Notes: generated by a model not told the origin, from the letters alone. A stretch of 32,973 nt of DNA from Gemmatimonadales bacterium (GCA_009840115.1 VXOJ01000015.1:1-32973); one strand, 5' to 3'; counted from the stretch's first letter, positions 22,159 through 31,103 are shown. Translations and numbers: made by a program.

Positions 22159-23781
22159 ATGAAGTTTCGCGCCGCCCCCGGTGACGTGTTCGGCGGCGTG
22201 ACCTCCGCGATCGTGATGCTGCCGATGGCGTTGGCCTTCGGCGTCGCCTCGGGTCTTGGGCCGGCCGCCGGAATCTACGGCGCCGTTGCGGTGGGATTCT
22301 TCGCGGCCGTGTTCGGCGGCACGCCGGCTCAGATTTCCGGGCCCACCGGGCCGATGACGGTCGCCATGGCTGCGATCGTCAGCCTGTATGCCGACAGTGT
22401 GGGGGCGGCCTTCACCATCGTCATGCTGGCCGGTCTGTTTCAGATCAGCCTGGGGCTTCTCCGGATCGGCAGTTTTGTAAGCTACACTCCCTACTCCGTC
22501 ATCTCCGGCTTCATGACGGGGGTCGGCACGATCATCATGGTCCTGCAGGTCATGGCGTTCCTGGGTGCCGATCCCGTTCCGGGAGGGCCACTCGACCAGG
22601 TTGCGGCCTGGCCGGGCGCCCTCGCCGCCCCCGGTCTGCATGATCTTGCCGTTGGTGTGGCCGCCTTGACGATCTGCATATTCTGGCCCCGCGGGATACG
22701 ACGGTTCCTCCCCGCGCCGCTGGTCGCCCTGGTGGTCGGCACCTGCATCGCGCTCTTCGGCCTCACCGAGGCGCGTACCATTGGCGCTATCCCGGAGGGC
22801 CTGCCGGCGTTGTACGCGCCACGCCTGGATTGGGGCTCGATCGCGAGCTTCGTGCAGCCGGCGCTGATGATCGCTCTTCTCGGTTCCATCGACAGCCTGC
22901 TGACCGCCCTGGTGGCCGATTCGCAGACCCGCACGCGTCACAACCCCAATCGAGAACTCGTGGGCCAGGGTCTCGGCAACCTGGCGGCCGGCGTGGTGGG
23001 CGGGCTGCCCGGGGCGGGGGCCACCATGGGCACCGTCACCAGCATCCGGGCCGGAGGACGCAGTCCGCTGGCGGGTGCCCTGGCTGCCGTTCTCCTGCTC
23101 GCCCTGCTCCTGGAGTTCGGCTGGATTGCCGAACCCATCCCGCACGCCGTTCTGGCCGGCATCCTCATCAAGGTCGGGTGGGACATCATCGATTGGCGCT
23201 TCGTCGTCCGTCTGCGGGCGATCCGCCGCGAGTACGTTCTCGTGATGCTTCTGACCTTCCTCGTGACGGTGTTCGTCGACCTGGTCACGGCGGTCGCGCT
23301 CGGACTGATCGCTACGGGCGTAGTGCGCTCGATGGACCGGACGCGGACGGAACTGGACAGTGTGCTTTCCGTGCCGCTCCTGGATCCCGCTTTCGTGCCG
23401 GATGTGGCGGATATCGATCCGTATCGCCTCCCGGTGGGGCTCGTCAGGCTGAGGGGCCGTTTCTCGGTCGGTTCGGCAAACGAGCTGACCAGGGCCATCC
23501 ACGCGGACATCGAGGACCATGACATCCTCATCCTGGACTTTTCCGAGACTACGGACGTGGACGACAGCGCCGCGCTCGCCATCGAGGAACTCGTGGAGAC
23601 CGCCCTGGACGAGGGTACCGCCTGTATCGTGATGGGGCTCGGTGGCGAGGTAGCCAGGGTCTTGCATTCCCTCGTCGTCTTCCGCCACGTACCCACAGGC
23701 CATTTCGTGGATGGTCTCGACGAGGCGAAACGGCTGGCTGGTCACCTGCTCGGCGGTGGCGGTGCCATTGCGCCGGTCTGA
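22159..23781 (+). CDS. SulP-family anion/bicarbonate transporter with STAS domain
   Basis: The 540-residue protein starts DVFGGVTSAIVMLPMALAFGVASGLGPAAGIYGA, the usual SulP TM1-2 region, with the substrate-site motif GGTPAQISGPTGPMTV at about 53-68. About 12 hydrophobic segments follow. A C-terminal STAS domain (about 425-530) includes ILDFSETTDVDDSAALAIEELVE. SulP members carry sulfate, bicarbonate or other anions. The carbonic anhydrase gene 40 bp downstream makes bicarbonate the likely substrate (as with BicA and SulP-carbonic anhydrase pairs); this is inferred from context. The ATG at 22159 gives the expected short cytosolic start. Confidence 0.92.
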   Translation: MKFRAAPGDVFGGVTSAIVMLPMALAFGVASGLGPAAGIYGAVAVGFFAAVFGGTPAQISGPTGPMTVAMAAIVSLYADSVGAAFTIVMLAGLFQISLGLLRIGSFVSYTPYSVISGFMTGVGTIIMVLQVMAFLGADPVPGGPLDQVAAWPGALAAPGLHDLAVGVAALTICIFWPRGIRRFLPAPLVALVVGTCIALFGLTEARTIGAIPEGLPALYAPRLDWGSIASFVQPALMIALLGSIDSLLTALVADSQTRTRHNPNRELVGQGLGNLAAGVVGGLPGAGATMGTVTSIRAGGRSPLAGALAAVLLLALLLEFGWIAEPIPHAVLAGILIKVGWDIIDWRFVVRLRAIRREYVLVMLLTFLVTVFVDLVTAVALGLIATGVVRSMDRTRTELDSVLSVPLLDPAFVPDVADIDPYRLPVGLVRLRGRFSVGSANELTRAIHADIEDHDILILDFSETTDVDDSAALAIEELVETALDEGTACIVMGLGGEVARVLHSLVVFRHVPTGHFVDGLDEAKRLAGHLLGGGGAIAPV

Positions 23782-23821
23782 CCGTCTGCCGGTCGGCGGG
23801 GATCCATCGCGGGAGGAGCGG

Positions 23822-24550
23822 ATGGAAGAAACGAACCGGGCAAGCGAGGTGGCCTGGGGCTACGAGGGCGAGACGGGCCCGGATCATTGGGGCGGCCTGG
23901 ATCCCTGCTTCGCGCTCTGCGATTCCGGTTCGCGGCAGTCTCCCGTGGATCTGGCGAACGCCATTCCAGCTGCGGCCGGCGACATGCTGGACATCCGGTG
24001 GCAGGCCACGGACGCGTGCGTGCTGGATACCGGCCACACTGTCCAGGTCGACATGGCCGAGGGGTCCTTCATCGTTCTTGAGGGGCGTGAATTCTCGCTC
24101 ACGCAGTTCCACTTCCACTTGCCCAGCGAACACACGGTCGGCGGAGCGCGGTACGCGTTGGAGGCGCATTTCGTCCATGTGGCGGCGGCGGGTGACCTTG
24201 CGGTGATCGGCACCTTCATCGAGATCGGCGGGGAAGACGTGAACATCCAGAGGATCTGGGAGGCCATCCCCGCGTACGGCGCGTCGCCCGTGATGCTCTC
24301 CGGGTTCGATCCGGCCACGTTGCTCCCGGGGGGCCGCGTCTACGCTCGGTACACCGGCTCTCTGACGACCCCGCCGTGCTCCGAAGCCGTCCACTGGGTG
24401 GTCATGGCGGAGCCGACCTTCGCGTCGCAGGCCCAGGTCGACCTCTTTTCGAAGCTGCACCCGCCAAATGCGCGCCCGGTGCAACCGCTGAATGGCCGGA
24501 CCATCACACTGCACGGCTCGAGCACACAGCCGGAGAGAAACAGGAGGTGA
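23822..24550 (+). CDS. alpha-class carbonic anhydrase without signal peptide
   Basis: The 242-residue protein has the alpha-CA layout: WGYEGETGPDHWGGL at the start, SRQSPVDL (family xRQSPIxI), zinc ligands His97 and His99 in QFHFHLPSEH and His116 in EAHFVH. It also has a His72 at the proton-shuttle place (DTGHTV), and YTGSLTTPPCSE with the gate-keeping Thr. It interconverts CO2 and bicarbonate. The ATG at 23822 with GGAGGAGCGG before it gives no signal peptide, unlike most bacterial alpha-CAs, which are periplasmic. With the SulP gene just upstream, a cytosolic enzyme feeding on imported bicarbonate is plausible. The stop overlaps the binding site of the next gene. Confidence 0.93.
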   Translation: MEETNRASEVAWGYEGETGPDHWGGLDPCFALCDSGSRQSPVDLANAIPAAAGDMLDIRWQATDACVLDTGHTVQVDMAEGSFIVLEGREFSLTQFHFHLPSEHTVGGARYALEAHFVHVAAAGDLAVIGTFIEIGGEDVNIQRIWEAIPAYGASPVMLSGFDPATLLPGGRVYARYTGSLTTPPCSEAVHWVVMAEPTFASQAQVDLFSKLHPPNARPVQPLNGRTITLHGSSTQPERNRR

Positions 24551-24555
24551 CGTCC

Positions 24556-27500
24556 ATGTCCCAGGTATCGGTCCCCCGCAGCCGTCGTTCGTTCAGCGCG
24601 CCCACCCCCCTGACGGCGCGGTTTCTCCTGTCCGTAGCGCTGTTTCTTCTGCCTGCCGTGGCGCATGCCCAGGATCGGGAGGTGCGGGTGACCGTCTCCG
24701 AGGGGACGAACATGGCGGCGGCGGTGTCCCCGGACGGGAGCCGGATGGTGCTCGACCTGCAGGGGACGCTGTGGGTGATGGACGCCGGGGGCGGCGAGGC
24801 GCGCGCGATCACGGACATGTACTACGACGCGCGGCAGCCGCAGTGGGCGCCGGACGGGAACCGGATCGTCTTCCAGTCGTTTCGGGACGGGCGCTGGCAC
24901 ATCTGGTCGATCGCGCCCGACGGCTCCGACCCGGTGCAGCATACCTTCGGACCCTACGACGAGCGGGAGCCCGCCTACTCCCCCGATGGCGGCGCGATCG
25001 TCTTCGCGTCGGATCGTTCCGGCAACTACGACATCTGGACGCTCGACGTCTCGGGCGGGCCCGGCGCCGGCCGACTCCAGCGGGTGACGGACGCGCCCAC
25101 GCACGAGTTCACGCCCCAGTGGTCGCCGGACGGCGAATCCCTGGCCTACGCCTCGGACCGCGCCCTCGGGGCGATCATCGTCCGCGAGAGCGGCGGCGCG
25201 ACCCGGGTCGTGGCGCGGAACGCGGGCGCGATTTCGCCGGCGTGGAGCCCGGACGGAAGCCGGATCGCGTACTCGGCCGTCGTCCAGGGCCAGACCGGCC
25301 TCTGGGTGGCGGACGCCGGCGCGGCCGGAGGCGGGGGCGATGCCACGCCGACGCGCCTCACCGAAGAGGGGGCGGACGTCTTCCCCTTCCGTCCCATGTG
25401 GATGGGAGAGATCGCCTACACCGGCGACGGCCGCATCCGGCGCGTGTCGGCGGACGGCGTGCCGGGGGCGGACATCCCCTTCGAGGCCACGTTCGCGTTT
25501 ACGCGGCGCGACTACGAGCGCGCGCGGCGTTCGTTCGAGGCGGGAGGACCGGAGCCTGTGCAGGGGATCGTCGCTCCGGCGGTCTCCCCCGACGGTCGCC
25601 ACATCGCCTTCACCGCCCTCGGCGACCTGTGGCTGCTCGACACGGAGGCGGACGGGGCGGAAGCCGCGGACGGCGCGACGCCCCGGCGGCTCACGGACGA
25701 CCCCTTCGTCGACCTGATGCCGACGTGGTCCCGCGACGGCTCGCGGCTTGCCTACGCCTCGGACCGGGCGGGCTCGCTCGACATCTGGGTGCGCGACATG
25801 GCCACCGGCACCGAGACGCGCGCCACCACCGCGCCGGGCGGCGAGGTCGGCCCCGTGTTCTCCCCCGCCGGGGACCGGGTCGTCTTCACCTCGGTCATGG
25901 GACTGCAGGCCGCCGTGCAGGTCGTGGACCTCGCGACGGGCGAACTCACCACGATCCGCAACGATCTCTTCGCCCCCAGCCGGCCGTCGTTCTCCCCGGA
26001 TGGGCGGACGATCGCGATGTCCGTCCTCTCCCAGTACTCGTCGCGCTTCCGGGAGGGGCGGAACGAAATCCTCCTGCAGCCGCTGGACGGGGGCGAGACG
26101 CGCCGGGTCACGGCGGCCGATCACGAGAACATGGGTGTGCGGGCGCTCGACGGGCCGGTGTGGTCGCCGGACGGGCGGCGCATGGCGTACGCCAGCGAGG
26201 GCGTGCTGTGGATGGTCGAGGTCGACGCGGAGGGCACGCCCAGCGGGCCGCCGACGCGTCTCTCCAACCACCACGCGGACGCGATCTCGTGGACGGGCGA
26301 CTCACGGTCCATCGTCTATCAGTCGACGCGCGGGCTTCGCCGCTACCACCTCGACGACGGCCTCTCCGAGGAGATTCCGCTGCGGCTGGAGTGGCAACGC
26401 CCCGTACGCGAGGGTGCCGTGCTCGTCCGCGCGGCGCGCGTGTGGGACGGCGTCACGGACGACATCTCCCGCGATATGGACCTCATCATCGAGGGCAACC
26501 GGATCGTCTCCGTCCTCCCGCGCAGCGACGCGAACCTCGCCGCGGTCCTCGACGCGGGCGGCGAGGTCGTGGACGCGGGCGACCACACCGTCCTTCCCGG
26601 CCTCGTCGACATGCACTCGCACATGGGCTACGGGATGGGCGAGGCGCTGGGCCGCGCCTTTCTCGCCTACGGGGTGACGACGATCCGCGATCCCACCTCC
26701 GACCCCTACGAGGTCGCCGAGCGCCGGGAGTCCATCGACTCGGGCCGCCGCATCGGACCGCGGGAGTTCGCCACCGGCCGCACGATGGACGGCAACCGGA
26801 TCTACTACTCGGGCGCCGGCTCCCTCGGCCCGAACGGGAACCTCGAGCTGGAGCTGGACCGCGCCGAGCACGTGGGCTATTCCCTCATCAAGACCTACGT
26901 CCGCATGCCGGACCTCATCCAGCGCCGCATCATCGAGTTCGCGCACGGGATCGGGATTCCGGTGGCGAGTCACGAGATCTATCCCGCCGTCGCGCACGGC
27001 CAGGACCATGTCGAACACATCTCGGGCACGAGCCGCCGCGGCTATTCGCCGAAGGTGACGGCGATGTACCGGACGTACGACGACGTGATCCAGCTCCTTA
27101 CCGCCTCCGGCATGACGATCACGCCGACGATGGCCCTCATGGGCGGCTGGTGGAAGTCCGTCGGCGACGACCCGTCGTGGACGACCGACCCCCGCTTCGA
27201 GGCCGTGTTCCCCGAGGGGATGGCCGAGGCCATGACCGCGCGCGCCCTCACGAGAGGCCGGGCCGGCGGCATCGACGCGCTGCTCGCCGACGCCGGCCGC
27301 ACCGTAACCCGCGTCGTGCGCGGCGGAGGCAAGGTGGTGGCGGGGACGGACTCCCCGATCATCCCCTACGGCGCCGCCCTCATCGCGGAGGTCGAGAACT
27401 ACGTCTGGGGCGGCCTCACGGAGGTCGAAGCCCTGCGCACGGCGACGTCGGTGGCCGCCGAGGCGCTCGCGATGGAAGGAGAGATCGGAACGCTGTCCGC

Positions 27501-27645
27501 CGGAGCGCTCGCCGACATCCTCATCGTCGAGGGCAACCCGCTGGAGGACATCGAGGACCTGCGCCGCGCCCGCATCGTGCTGAAGGACGGCGAGATCTTC
27601 CGCGTCGAGGACCTGATGCAGCCGCCGCGAGCACTCGTGCCCTGA
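24556..27645 (+). CDS. TolB-like propeller fused to amidohydrolase, secreted, 1029 aa
   Basis: The start ATG 24556 has AGGAGGT upstream, inside the end of the carbonic anhydrase gene. A signal peptide ends in AVAHAQ (about residue 36). Residues about 45-600 form PD40/TolB beta-propeller repeats with many SPDG, WSPDG and SDRSG turns. Residues about 615-1029 form an amidohydrolase TIM barrel: metal motif HSH at 687-689, a candidate carbamylated Lys779 (SLIKTYVR), His806 (ASHEIYP), His821 (VEHISG) and Asp932 (AGTDSP). This two-part design is known in secreted amidohydrolases (imidazolonepropionase-like or peptidase-like) of soil and marine bacteria. It would cleave a C-N bond of a small molecule or peptide in the periplasm. 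Substrate unknown. Confidence 0.92.
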   Translation: MSQVSVPRSRRSFSAPTPLTARFLLSVALFLLPAVAHAQDREVRVTVSEGTNMAAAVSPDGSRMVLDLQGTLWVMDAGGGEARAITDMYYDARQPQWAPDGNRIVFQSFRDGRWHIWSIAPDGSDPVQHTFGPYDEREPAYSPDGGAIVFASDRSGNYDIWTLDVSGGPGAGRLQRVTDAPTHEFTPQWSPDGESLAYASDRALGAIIVRESGGATRVVARNAGAISPAWSPDGSRIAYSAVVQGQTGLWVADAGAAGGGGDATPTRLTEEGADVFPFRPMWMGEIAYTGDGRIRRVSADGVPGADIPFEATFAFTRRDYERARRSFEAGGPEPVQGIVAPAVSPDGRHIAFTALGDLWLLDTEADGAEAADGATPRRLTDDPFVDLMPTWSRDGSRLAYASDRAGSLDIWVRDMATGTETRATTAPGGEVGPVFSPAGDRVVFTSVMGLQAAVQVVDLATGELTTIRNDLFAPSRPSFSPDGRTIAMSVLSQYSSRFREGRNEILLQPLDGGETRRVTAADHENMGVRALDGPVWSPDGRRMAYASEGVLWMVEVDAEGTPSGPPTRLSNHHADAISWTGDSRSIVYQSTRGLRRYHLDDGLSEEIPLRLEWQRPVREGAVLVRAARVWDGVTDDISRDMDLIIEGNRIVSVLPRSDANLAAVLDAGGEVVDAGDHTVLPGLVDMHSHMGYGMGEALGRAFLAYGVTTIRDPTSDPYEVAERRESIDSGRRIGPREFATGRTMDGNRIYYSGAGSLGPNGNLELELDRAEHVGYSLIKTYVRMPDLIQRRIIEFAHGIGIPVASHEIYPAVAHGQDHVEHISGTSRRGYSPKVTAMYRTYDDVIQLLTASGMTITPTMALMGGWWKSVGDDPSWTTDPRFEAVFPEGMAEAMTARALTRGRAGGIDALLADAGRTVTRVVRGGGKVVAGTDSPIIPYGAALIAEVENYVWGGLTEVEALRTATSVAAEALAMEGEIGTLSAGALADILIVEGNPLEDIEDLRRARIVLKDGEIFRVEDLMQPPRALVP

Positions 27646-27663
27646 CGCGGGCCGAGCCCCCGG

Positions 27664-27691
27664 CAGCCCGGCTTCGTCAGCCCGGCTTCGT
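27664..27691. repeat. tandem 14-bp repeat, two copies
   Basis: CAGCCCGGCTTCGT occurs twice head to tail, followed by a partial CAGCC. It lies between the convergent ends of the amidohydrolase and barrel genes. It could form weak structure at the transcript ends, but no terminator hairpin with a T-run is seen. Confidence 0.7.
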
Positions 27692-28353
27692 CAGCCTCCG
27701 AACGGGATCACGAACCCGGCCTGAAGCGCCACGTGCCGCGTCTTCGTGTCCTCCGTCGACGTGTCGTCGATGTTCGCGAGTCCCAGCGAATAGATCAGAT
27801 CCACACCCAGCCGCAGGCCGTCGGAAATCGCCATTTCCACCCCGGCACCCGCCGCGACGCCGAAGTCGGTCGATTTCGTCACATCGTCGCACGAGGCCGA
27901 TTCGTTCACTGATCCCAGTTCGCCAGCATCGACACTCAGGCTCCGGTTGCAGGAGAGGAGGGAAGCCGCCCACGGGCCCAGTAGCAGACCGAAGGACGCT
28001 CCGCTGTCTCGCGGCGTTCCGATACGCACGAGCGCCGACGCCTGTACCCAGTCCGCCTCGATGCTGCCCGACCCCCGAATGCCTTCCGACGGGAGGTCCA
28101 CAGACAGTTCCGTACCCTTCTGCACGTACGCCCCGCCGATCCGAAGCTCGACCGTGCCTCCGACCGGAAACGAGAGGTCGAGGCCCGCGACCACGCCCCG
28201 TCGGGCGTCCTGGTCCGGCACTCCTTCCACATCCGTGGAGACCGTGGCATCGCTCAGCCCGCCACGAAATCCGAGCGTCGTTTGCGCCATCAGCGGGGCA
28301 GCGATCAGGAGCGGAATCAGGAGGGGAAGGAGCGACGTGACGATTCTGCGCAT
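27691..28353 (-). CDS. outer-membrane beta-barrel protein (paralog 3 of 3)
   Basis: The 220-residue protein begins MRRIVTSLLPLLIPLLIAAPLMAQ, a clear signal, then TTLGFRGGLSDATVSTD. It shares the blocks VVAGLDLSFPVGG...LRIGGAYVQKG, WVQASALVRIG, FGLLLGPWAASLLSC, KSTDFGVAAGAGVEM and DLIYSLGLANIDDTSTEDTKTRHVALQAGF with the other two barrels. The loop Cys pair (LLSC and SASC) is conserved. The ATG at 28353 is chosen because the upstream residues are Arg-rich and would precede the signal. It lies 23 bp after the TM2 gene on the same strand and so may end that operon. Role unknown. Confidence 0.85.
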   Translation of the reverse strand: MRRIVTSLLPLLIPLLIAAPLMAQTTLGFRGGLSDATVSTDVEGVPDQDARRGVVAGLDLSFPVGGTVELRIGGAYVQKGTELSVDLPSEGIRGSGSIEADWVQASALVRIGTPRDSGASFGLLLGPWAASLLSCNRSLSVDAGELGSVNESASCDDVTKSTDFGVAAGAGVEMAISDGLRLGVDLIYSLGLANIDDTSTEDTKTRHVALQAGFVIPFGG

Positions 28354-28376
28354 GCGGAAGCCGACCTTTCGGAAGA

Positions 28377-29369
28377 TCAGAAGAGACTCGTTGCGATGAA
28401 CAGTACGGCGACGCCGCTCAGCACCCAAATCACGCGGTCGCTGCGCTGGAGGAGGACGTGCTTGTTGAGGATCGCTCCGATCGGCGCGGCGAAGGCGTAG
28501 GTCGCGAACAACGTCATGTAGAAGTCCCGCACCAGGGAGGTGGTGAAGCCCCCCGTGCCGCTGGCGGCCTCGATGATGTCGAAGACGGTGAAGATGATCG
28601 TGAACCAGACGCCGAACTGCAGGTAGAGCCTGGCCTCGGCGCGCCTGCGCCTGCGGAGGATGGCGAACGCGGCCAGCACCTGGCGGAAGGCGAGCGACAC
28701 GGCCCCGCCGGGATCGTTCGTGTAGTAGAACAGCCGCAACCGGTGCGCCCAGCGGTCGAACCCCCGCAGGATGGGCAGGTTGGAGAGGGCGGCCCAGCGG
28801 GTGCCCAGCAGGGTGATCGCGATGAGCGCGAGCACCGCGATGATCGGCTCGTAGACCCCGAATCCGCGGGCGAACGTGCCCAGCGACCCGCCCGCCAGCA
28901 TCATCACGACGGAGTCGGCCACCAGGCGGACGCGCGTCCCCCGCTTCGCGGCCCAGTGTGGCTCCGGCGGCAGCGTCTCGCCCTTGGCCGGCATGAAGGC
29001 GAGCTGGCGGGGCGGCAGGCCGAGGAACCGCCGCCGCGCCTGGTCTTCGTTGAACTTCCGCACCATGCGCGGGATCAGAAGGACGTCAACGAGCCACCAC
29101 AGCCCCGCGCCCCCCACGGTCAGGAGCATGAGGAGGCCGGTCCCGGGACGGTCGAGGTAGAAGCGGTGGCCGCCGAAGATCCCCGTCAGGAGCCACAAGG
29201 GATAGGCGATGCCCTCGCGCTTCGGCCGGTAGCTGTACAGCTGGTCGAGCACCGCGCGGGAGAAGTCGAGGTCCCCCCGCCCGGGCACCTGGGGAGGGCC
29301 CTGATGCAGCGCGGAGAGACCGAAGAGGGTGTCGTCGGAGGTCCCGGGGCCTGGCTGATCCCCGCGCAT
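28377..29369 (-). CDS. TM2-domain membrane protein, 330 aa
   Basis: After a soluble N-terminus (about 55 residues), a TM2 domain is seen at about 56-100: YPLWLLTGIFGGHRFYLDRPGTGLLMLLTVGG, followed by WWLVDVLLIP. It includes the family's G-x-H-R-F-Y-L turn. Then come a charged region (RKFNEDQARRRFLGL), two hydrophobic segments (about 175-195 and 178-200 region), a soluble middle, and further helices near the C-terminus (FGVWFTIIFTVFDII, VLSGVAVLFIATSLF). TM2 proteins are membrane proteins of mostly unknown function. The ATG directly follows the stop of the acyl-CoA mutase gene with no gap, so the two are cotranscribed; why a TM2 protein goes with the mutase is unclear. Confidence 0.85.
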   Translation of the reverse strand: MRGDQPGPGTSDDTLFGLSALHQGPPQVPGRGDLDFSRAVLDQLYSYRPKREGIAYPLWLLTGIFGGHRFYLDRPGTGLLMLLTVGGAGLWWLVDVLLIPRMVRKFNEDQARRRFLGLPPRQLAFMPAKGETLPPEPHWAAKRGTRVRLVADSVVMMLAGGSLGTFARGFGVYEPIIAVLALIAITLLGTRWAALSNLPILRGFDRWAHRLRLFYYTNDPGGAVSLAFRQVLAAFAILRRRRRAEARLYLQFGVWFTIIFTVFDIIEAASGTGGFTTSLVRDFYMTLFATYAFAAPIGAILNKHVLLQRSDRVIWVLSGVAVLFIATSLF

Positions 29370-31037
29370 CTAGAAGGCCACGGGCTCCTTGAAGCGGCCG
29401 TACACCTTCTCGAGCACGATCCGGATCTCGCCCAGCGTCGCGTAGGCCCGCACGGCGCCGAGCAGGGGCGGCAGCAGGTTCGCGTCCTCGCGCGCGGCCC
29501 GCCCCAGCGTCTCCAGCGCCCGCTCGACCGAGGCGGAATCGCGGCGCGCGCGGAGATCCGCCAAGCGCTTCTCCTGCTTCGCGGCGGCCTCCTCCCCGAT
29601 CCTCAGAATCTCGATCGGTGGCTCCTCCGCATCCTCGAACCGGTTCACGCCCACGATCGTCTGCGTCCCCTTCTCCACCTCGTCCTGGAACCGGCGCGCG
29701 GAAGCCGCGATCTGCGCCTGGAAGTAGCCGGACTCGATCCCGTACACGACCCCGCCGATGTCATCGATCTCGCGGAAGATGTCCTCCGCCTCCGCCTCGA
29801 GTTCGTCCGTCAGCGACTCCACGTAGTAGGAACCCGCGAGGGGATCGATCGTGTTCGGGACGCCGGTCTCGTAGGCGAGGATCTGCTGCGTGCGGAGGGC
29901 GATCTTCGCCGCCTCCTCCGTGGGGAGCGCGAGGGTCTCGTCCATCGCGTTCGTGTGCAGCGACTGCGTGCCGCCGAGCGCCGCGGCCATCGCCTGGTAC
30001 GCGACCCGCACGATGTTGTTGTGCGGCTGCTGCGCGGTGAGGGAGACGCCGGCCGTCTGCGCGTGCGTCCGCAGCCGCAGGCTCCGGGGATCCCGGGCCC
30101 CGTACACGTCGCGCATGTGCCGGGCCCAGATGCGGCGGCCGGCGCGGAACTTCGCGATCTCCTCGAAGAAGTCGTTGTGCACGTCCCAGAAGAAGGAGAG
30201 CCGCGGCGCGAAGCTGTCCACGTCGAGCCCGCGTTCGATGCCCCGCTCGACGTAGGTGAAGCCATTCTTCAGCGTGTAGGCGAGTTCCTGCGCGGCGGTC
30301 GCCCCCGCCTCGCGGATGTGATAGCCGGAGATGGAGATCGTGTTGAAGCGCGGCGCGGCGTCCGCCGACCACTCGAAGATGTCGGCGATGATCTTGAGCG
30401 CGGGCTCGGGCGGGAAGATCCACGCGTGCTGGGCCTGGTATTCCTTGAGGATGTCGTTCTGGATCGTCCCCCGGACCCGGTCGAGCGGCACGCCCTGGTT
30501 CTCCGCCGTGACCAGGAGGAAGGCGTACAGCATGAGCGCGGGCCCGTTGATCGTCATCGACACGGAGACCTTGTCGAGCGGGATGCCGTCGAAGAGCGTC
30601 TCCATGTCGGCGAGGCTCGAGATCGCGACGCCGCACTTCCCCACTTCGCCCTCGGAGCGGCGGTCGTCGGAGTCGTACCCCATGAGGGTGGGGAAGTCGA
30701 AGGCGACGGAAAGCCCGGTCTGTCCGCGCCGGAGGAGGTACTTGTAGCGCTCGTTCGTCTCGTGCGCGGTGGCGAAGCCGGAGAAGAGCCGCATCGTCCA
30801 CAGCTTCGTGCGGTACATCGAATGATACGGGCCGCGCGTGAACGGGAACTCGCCGGGCGTGCCGAGCCGGTCCAGGTAGCCGCCCGGGCCGGTGTCGCCG
30901 GCGTCGAGGGGGGTGTAGAGCGGCTTGATGTCGCGCCCGGAGATGCTCCGGAAGCTGGTGTCGTCGCGCTGCGGCGCCTGACGGAAGACCGCTTCCCACA
31001 ACTCGAGTTGATCGCTCAGCGCGCCGTGCTTGCTCAT
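29370..31037 (-). CDS. B12-dependent acyl-CoA mutase large subunit, isobutyryl-CoA mutase-like
   Basis: The 555-residue protein is the catalytic TIM-barrel subunit of the methylmalonyl-CoA mutase family without a B12-binding domain, as in stand-alone large subunits. Landmarks are FPFTRGPYHSMYRTKLWTMR, GLSVAFDFPTLMGYDSD, SVSMTINGPA, GTIQNDILKEY, SISGYHIREAG with the catalytic-type His, RAGRRIWAR, and TQSLHTNAMDE. Residues that choose the substrate differ from true methylmalonyl-CoA mutase: Tyr89 of the Propionibacterium enzyme is Phe85 here (TMRLFSGF) and Arg207 is Gln203 (YQAQHAWI). These are the residues of isobutyryl-CoA mutase (IcmA). It probably interconverts isobutyryl- and n-butyryl-CoA, or a relative. 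The small subunit is not in the window. MeaB lies 0.9 kb upstream. Confidence 0.92.
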   Translation of the reverse strand: MSKHGALSDQLELWEAVFRQAPQRDDTSFRSISGRDIKPLYTPLDAGDTGPGGYLDRLGTPGEFPFTRGPYHSMYRTKLWTMRLFSGFATAHETNERYKYLLRRGQTGLSVAFDFPTLMGYDSDDRRSEGEVGKCGVAISSLADMETLFDGIPLDKVSVSMTINGPALMLYAFLLVTAENQGVPLDRVRGTIQNDILKEYQAQHAWIFPPEPALKIIADIFEWSADAAPRFNTISISGYHIREAGATAAQELAYTLKNGFTYVERGIERGLDVDSFAPRLSFFWDVHNDFFEEIAKFRAGRRIWARHMRDVYGARDPRSLRLRTHAQTAGVSLTAQQPHNNIVRVAYQAMAAALGGTQSLHTNAMDETLALPTEEAAKIALRTQQILAYETGVPNTIDPLAGSYYVESLTDELEAEAEDIFREIDDIGGVVYGIESGYFQAQIAASARRFQDEVEKGTQTIVGVNRFEDAEEPPIEILRIGEEAAAKQEKRLADLRARRDSASVERALETLGRAAREDANLLPPLLGAVRAYATLGEIRIVLEKVYGRFKEPVAF

Positions 31038-31103
31038 ACCCCGTCCTGTATCGTCCGGCTCACGCCGCGGCCTCGCTGCCGCGCGCTACCGGCTCCCAAA
31101 GTA

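Noticed and set aside
20241..23745. Long minus-strand frames opposite ggt and SulP
   Set aside because: Both sense genes have intact family motifs and length; the antisense products are low-complexity Arg/His/Asp-rich.
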